Below are positions 61,373 through 64,000 of a DNA stretch of 64,000 nucleotides, piece after piece (positions within the stretch are counted from its first letter, which is position 1; every line of letters begins with the position of its first letter). Position numbers and translations under genes: made by a program. The notes beneath the pieces were generated by a model. The model was not told where the DNA came from. It searched no databases and saw only the letters and a list, made by a program, of their open reading frames with translations. Source of the DNA: Paenibacillus_AP thailandensis. Lineage in GTDB: Bacteria; Bacillota; Bacilli; Paenibacillales; Paenibacillaceae. The stretch covers positions 1 through 64,000 of the forward strand of contig NZ_JBHUMY010000032.1 in assembly GCF_042685365.1 (NCBI RefSeq), given 5' to 3'.

Positions 61373-62779
61373 CTATATGAGCTTATGCCGGTACCACTTG
61401 TCTCCTTTGTATCTCCACGCGAATACGATCCCGCGTACGCCCCATTCCAGCACCATGGCCAGCCATACGCCCCAAATGCCCCACTGCAGCGTAATGCCGA
61501 GAATGTAGCCGAGAACGATGCGGAACAGCCACATCGACAGTAAGGACGCCACCGAGGTAAACTTCGAGTCCCCGGCCGCCCGCAGCGCCGACGGCAGAAC
61601 AAAGCTTAACGACCACAATATCGGCTGGGATATCGAAAGCAGCACGATCAGCGAAAAGATCGAAGGCACAATCTCTTCCGGCGGCGCGTACAGCGCGGCG
61701 AGCTGCGGGAACAACGGCAGCAATATCGCCGTAATCAGGATAAACAACACAGTCGACAGCCATAGAAACGACTTGATGAATTTCCGCGCGTCCTGAATGT
61801 CGTTCCGGCCGATGCATTGCCCGACCACCGTCACGATAGCCGTACTAAGCGACGCTCCGCCGATCTGGAACAGCATGGAGAGCGATCCCGCGATCGCATT
61901 GACGGTAATCGCCATCGTCCCAAGCTGAACGATAAACGTCTGGGTAAGCAGCTTGCCTCCGTTGAAAAACATTTGCTCCGCCGCAAACGGAAGGCCGATG
62001 AACATAATTTTTTTCAGGAGCGAATACTGAAGCCGCAGCATCTCTTTGAACTTAAACCGGAGCGTATGGTTATATTTCAGCAAATAGACGATGGATACCG
62101 CCATGCCGAGCACGCGCGCCGCAATCAACGAAACGGACAAGCCGACGACGCCCATGTCCGCGAGCTTAATCAACACGAGATTAAACAAGAAGTAAGCGAC
62201 GTTTAAAATAAGCGACAAAACGAGGCAGGCCTTCGTTTCGGCTACGCCTCTCAGTACGCCGGCAATCGCCTGATAGATCGCCATAAACGGATAAGAGATA
62301 CAGCTTGCGATCAGAAAGATTTCGGCATTATGAAGCACATCCGCTTCCGCGCTGCCGAACAGCAAGCTTAGCGTGGCCGAGTGGAACGCGATAACGAGCA
62401 AGCTGATCCCAACCGATACGATCGCGACGGCCGATATCGCCTGCGCCGCGGCCTTCGAAGCCAACTCCGGGTTGCCGCTGCCTTTATATTGGGCCACGAT
62501 CACCGTGCCGCCGGTCGCGATCGCGACAAACACGTTAACGATGAACATATTGATCGAATCGACCATGCTCACCGCGCTGACGGCCGCAACCCCGGAGGAG
62601 CTGATCATCGCCGTGTTCAAGAACGCCATAAGCACGATGAAAGCCGAATCTACGAATATCGGAACAATTATGGCGAATATTTGCTTGTAATCCATCGTAT
62701 TGCCGGAAAAATATTTGTTTAATGCAACTATCGCTTTCTGGCGGGTCTTCGTCTGGAACGCTTCCACGCGCGTCATCAC
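61373..62779 (-). CDS. MATE-family efflux transporter
   Basis: 468 residues, twelve predicted membrane helices in two related halves, with MATE features such as QYKGSGNPELASKAAAQAI and GQCIGRNDIQDARKF. It exports cationic drugs or metabolites in exchange for sodium or protons; substrate unknown. It stands alone and leftward. No ribosome site is strong, so an alternative start a few codons in is possible. Confidence 0.9.
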   Translation of the reverse strand: MMTRVEAFQTKTRQKAIVALNKYFSGNTMDYKQIFAIIVPIFVDSAFIVLMAFLNTAMISSSGVAAVSAVSMVDSINMFIVNVFVAIATGGTVIVAQYKGSGNPELASKAAAQAISAVAIVSVGISLLVIAFHSATLSLLFGSAEADVLHNAEIFLIASCISYPFMAIYQAIAGVLRGVAETKACLVLSLILNVAYFLFNLVLIKLADMGVVGLSVSLIAARVLGMAVSIVYLLKYNHTLRFKFKEMLRLQYSLLKKIMFIGLPFAAEQMFFNGGKLLTQTFIVQLGTMAITVNAIAGSLSMLFQIGGASLSTAIVTVVGQCIGRNDIQDARKFIKSFLWLSTVLFILITAILLPLFPQLAALYAPPEEIVPSIFSLIVLLSISQPILWSLSFVLPSALRAAGDSKFTSVASLLSMWLFRIVLGYILGITLQWGIWGVWLAMVLEWGVRGIVFAWRYKGDKWYRHKLI

Positions 62780-62912
62780 ATCTTTTCCTGTATGTAGTGT
62801 GGAGCCGGGTGCCGCGATACTTCGGATTAAACTGACCGATTCGATTCTATTATAAGAGAGAAGTATGCGGTTGCATATCTTTTTAAGCGAATACCGGGAC
62901 GGCTTTTTGCGG

Positions 62913-63100
62913 TTACGAACTCAGTTGACGTTATTGAACCTAAATTTTACGGTTTCAGATTTTAACGAACTCCAACGGCGTTATTGCCGCTAAAATCGTC
63001 ATTCCCTGCCGGATTTCAGCCAAATAGCGTTAATGGAGTTCCTTAGCGCGATAGAAGCATGTTTTTCCATAAAATAAGCACTATTAGGTTCGTTAGCGCT
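62913..63100. repeat. Four-copy GAACTCC repeat cluster (two direct, two inverted)
   Basis: Two direct copies near 62913 and 62963 share TTAACGAACTC and CGTTATT and are exactly 50 bp apart. Two inverted copies near 63023 and 63073 share AGTTC/GGTTC-x-TTAGCGC and are also 50 bp apart. The order is forward, forward, reverse, reverse, and each forward copy can pair with a reverse one. It occupies most of the 535-base gap between the MATE gene and the last gene. Confidence 0.65.
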
Positions 63101-63161
63101 CCGGCAAAACAACCCGCCGGAAGCCTTTCCCCCAATTGCTCCAGACTCTCGTAAATGATAT

Positions 63162-63189
63162 TTGAAAAATCTATATTTCTCGTTATACT
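63162..63189 (+). promoter_or_regulatory. Sigma-A-type promoter of the last gene
   Basis: TTGAAA at 63162-63167 and TATACT at 63184-63189 with a 16-base spacer. Transcription from about 63195 would make a 120-base leader before the gene at 63315. Confidence 0.6.
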
Positions 63190-63209
63190 AACCTTATAAA
63201 ACGGTAAAA

Positions 63210-63281
63210 CGGCCGTGAAGCACACGCCGCTTTGACATGATCCGCGATTTTTCCGGGTATCGTGTCGGAGCGGCTTTTTTT
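63210..63281 (+). promoter_or_regulatory. Leader attenuator: terminator with competing hairpin
   Basis: A strong terminator runs from GCCGCT (63226-63231) to AGCGGC (63269-63274), with inner GACATGAT/ATCGTGTC pairing, and ends in seven T. Its 5' arm is also the 3' arm of a smaller hairpin, CGGC-C-GTG-AAGCA-CAC-GCCG (63210-63229). The two folds exclude each other. No rightward gene ends upstream, so the terminator lies within the leader of the 63315 gene. Confidence 0.55.
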
Positions 63282-63314
63282 ATGAGCCTATTTTGAATAA
63301 AGGAGCGATCGGAA

Positions 63315-63971
63315 ATGAACTCGAGGTTCGACGAGGCTTATGAGCAATGGATGAGAGATATGATTGCGCAAGAGAAAAATCAAAGAAGGCGCGAATTGCT
63401 CGATAAAGGGCTTGGCCACGGCACCATTCAATTTCTGCGTTTAGTTTGGTTTCCTGCGGTCAAAAACTTTAATCATCTGTATCCCGAATGGGAATTGCAA
63501 CATTTCAACAACGGCTACCGGTACTTGGATTTGGCTTACATGCCCGGCGGGCATGTCAAAGGCGGCATCGAGATTCAAGGTTTCGGACCGCATGCCCGGG
63601 ACTTGGACGTAAGGCGCTTTAAAGACTTATGCTGGCGGCATTGCCTGTTGGCGCTGGATGATTGGATTTTTTTGCCTATTGCCTATTTGGCGATTACGGA
63701 AGAACCGAAACGCTGCCAGCAGCTTGTCCTCTCTTTTATAGGAAAATTCATCGCATCCGACGCGCCTAAACATTTAACCTGGCTTGAAGCCGAGACGATC
63801 CGCTATGCAAGACGACTGCTCCGCCCCTTCGCTCCAAAAGAGCTGGCCGCCCATCTGCGCATTACGGATCAGCATGCAAGGCGTGTTCTGCGCAAATTAG
63901 CCGAAATTCAGCTTCTGGATGTGGCAAGCGGGAATCAACGTTACCGCAGGTACTGCTTGCGAACCCCATAA
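63315..63971 (+). CDS. Nuclease-like N-terminal domain with C-terminal winged helix
   Basis: 218 residues. Residues about 60-120 read YRYLDLAYMPGG, then GGIEIQGFG, giving D72 and E86-x-Q88. That spacing matches a PD-(D/E)XK restriction-like nuclease core with Gln replacing Lys. Residues about 160-210 (LAAHLRITDQHARRVLRKLAE) form a winged helix. Similar proteins are annotated only as transcriptional regulators in Bacillales. AAGGAG lies nine bases before the ATG. Its leader carries a promoter and an apparent attenuator. The nuclease idea is inference from motif spacing. Nothing further is seen to the window end. Confidence 0.6.
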   Translation: MNSRFDEAYEQWMRDMIAQEKNQRRRELLDKGLGHGTIQFLRLVWFPAVKNFNHLYPEWELQHFNNGYRYLDLAYMPGGHVKGGIEIQGFGPHARDLDVRRFKDLCWRHCLLALDDWIFLPIAYLAITEEPKRCQQLVLSFIGKFIASDAPKHLTWLEAETIRYARRLLRPFAPKELAAHLRITDQHARRVLRKLAEIQLLDVASGNQRYRRYCLRTP

Positions 63972-64000
63972 TGCCCGTTACTTTCAATTCGCCAGAAAAG

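Overview
The window looks like chromosome from a spore-forming Gram-positive bacterium of the Paenibacillaceae (Paenibacillus or Cohnella type). The reasons are S-layer-homology (SLH) anchored surface enzymes, a YesM/YesN-type two-component system beside a carbohydrate ABC importer, many glycoside hydrolases, FosB, VanY/VanZ-like proteins, strong AGGAGG ribosome sites and fairly high GC. No rRNA, tRNA, phage, IS element or CRISPR array was recognised. This assignment is inference from gene content.

Layout. 1-5.5 kb: an AT-richer, leftward operon running off the left edge (ABC ATPase, two ABC-2 permeases, nucleotidyltransferase, CYTH-like protein, P-loop kinase). A 21-bp-arm perfect palindrome lies inside a 49-codon ORF just upstream of it. 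5.8-14.9 kb: an alpha-galactoside-type system of GH36 galactosidase, sugar-binding lipoprotein, YesN/YesM regulators and, divergently, two permeases. 15.0-15.55 kb: ten 52-bp tandem units, each with a hairpin. 15.65-17 kb: a secreted-protein gene broken by an in-frame TGA, and an acetyltransferase. 17.1-31.2 kb: large exported proteins (GH18 chitinase with SLH; GH43 with ricin-type lectin; phytase-like protein; RCC1 propeller; 1801-residue lamin-tail/metallophosphatase/SLH protein). Two of these carry PhoP-box-like arrays, which suggests phosphate control.

31.4-36.7 kb: YitT-like membrane protein, small unknown protein, MFS transporter, phosphosulfolactate synthase, an SR1P-like zinc-ribbon peptide and an oxalate-decarboxylase-type bicupin with an altered active-site lid. 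36.8-39.5 kb: a VanR-VanS-VanY-like operon. 39.7-44 kb: VOC protein and assimilatory sulfite reductase cysJI. 44.6-47.2 kb: MerR regulator with divergent aldo-keto reductase, decayed HxlR and GNAT genes, and fosB. 47.2-52.9 kb: intracellular GH51, VanZ-like protein, GH43.

53-56.3 kb: an ECF41 sigma factor with its FAD oxidoreductase and a matching autoregulatory promoter, next to DCC, DoxX-like and 32-residue membrane proteins. 56.4-58.7 kb: MocR regulator divergent from a LysE exporter over a shared dyad. 58.7-62.8 kb: TerB-like protein, a YtrA-type ABC operon with its operator, and a MATE transporter. 63.1-64 kb: a promoter, a leader with apparent attenuator, and a nuclease-like/winged-helix protein.

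The least expected structure is noncoding. Three intergenic regions (15.0-15.55, 44.29-44.47 and 62.91-63.10 kb) hold short hairpin-type motifs repeated at 50-52 bp. In two of them four copies are arranged as two direct plus two inverted.
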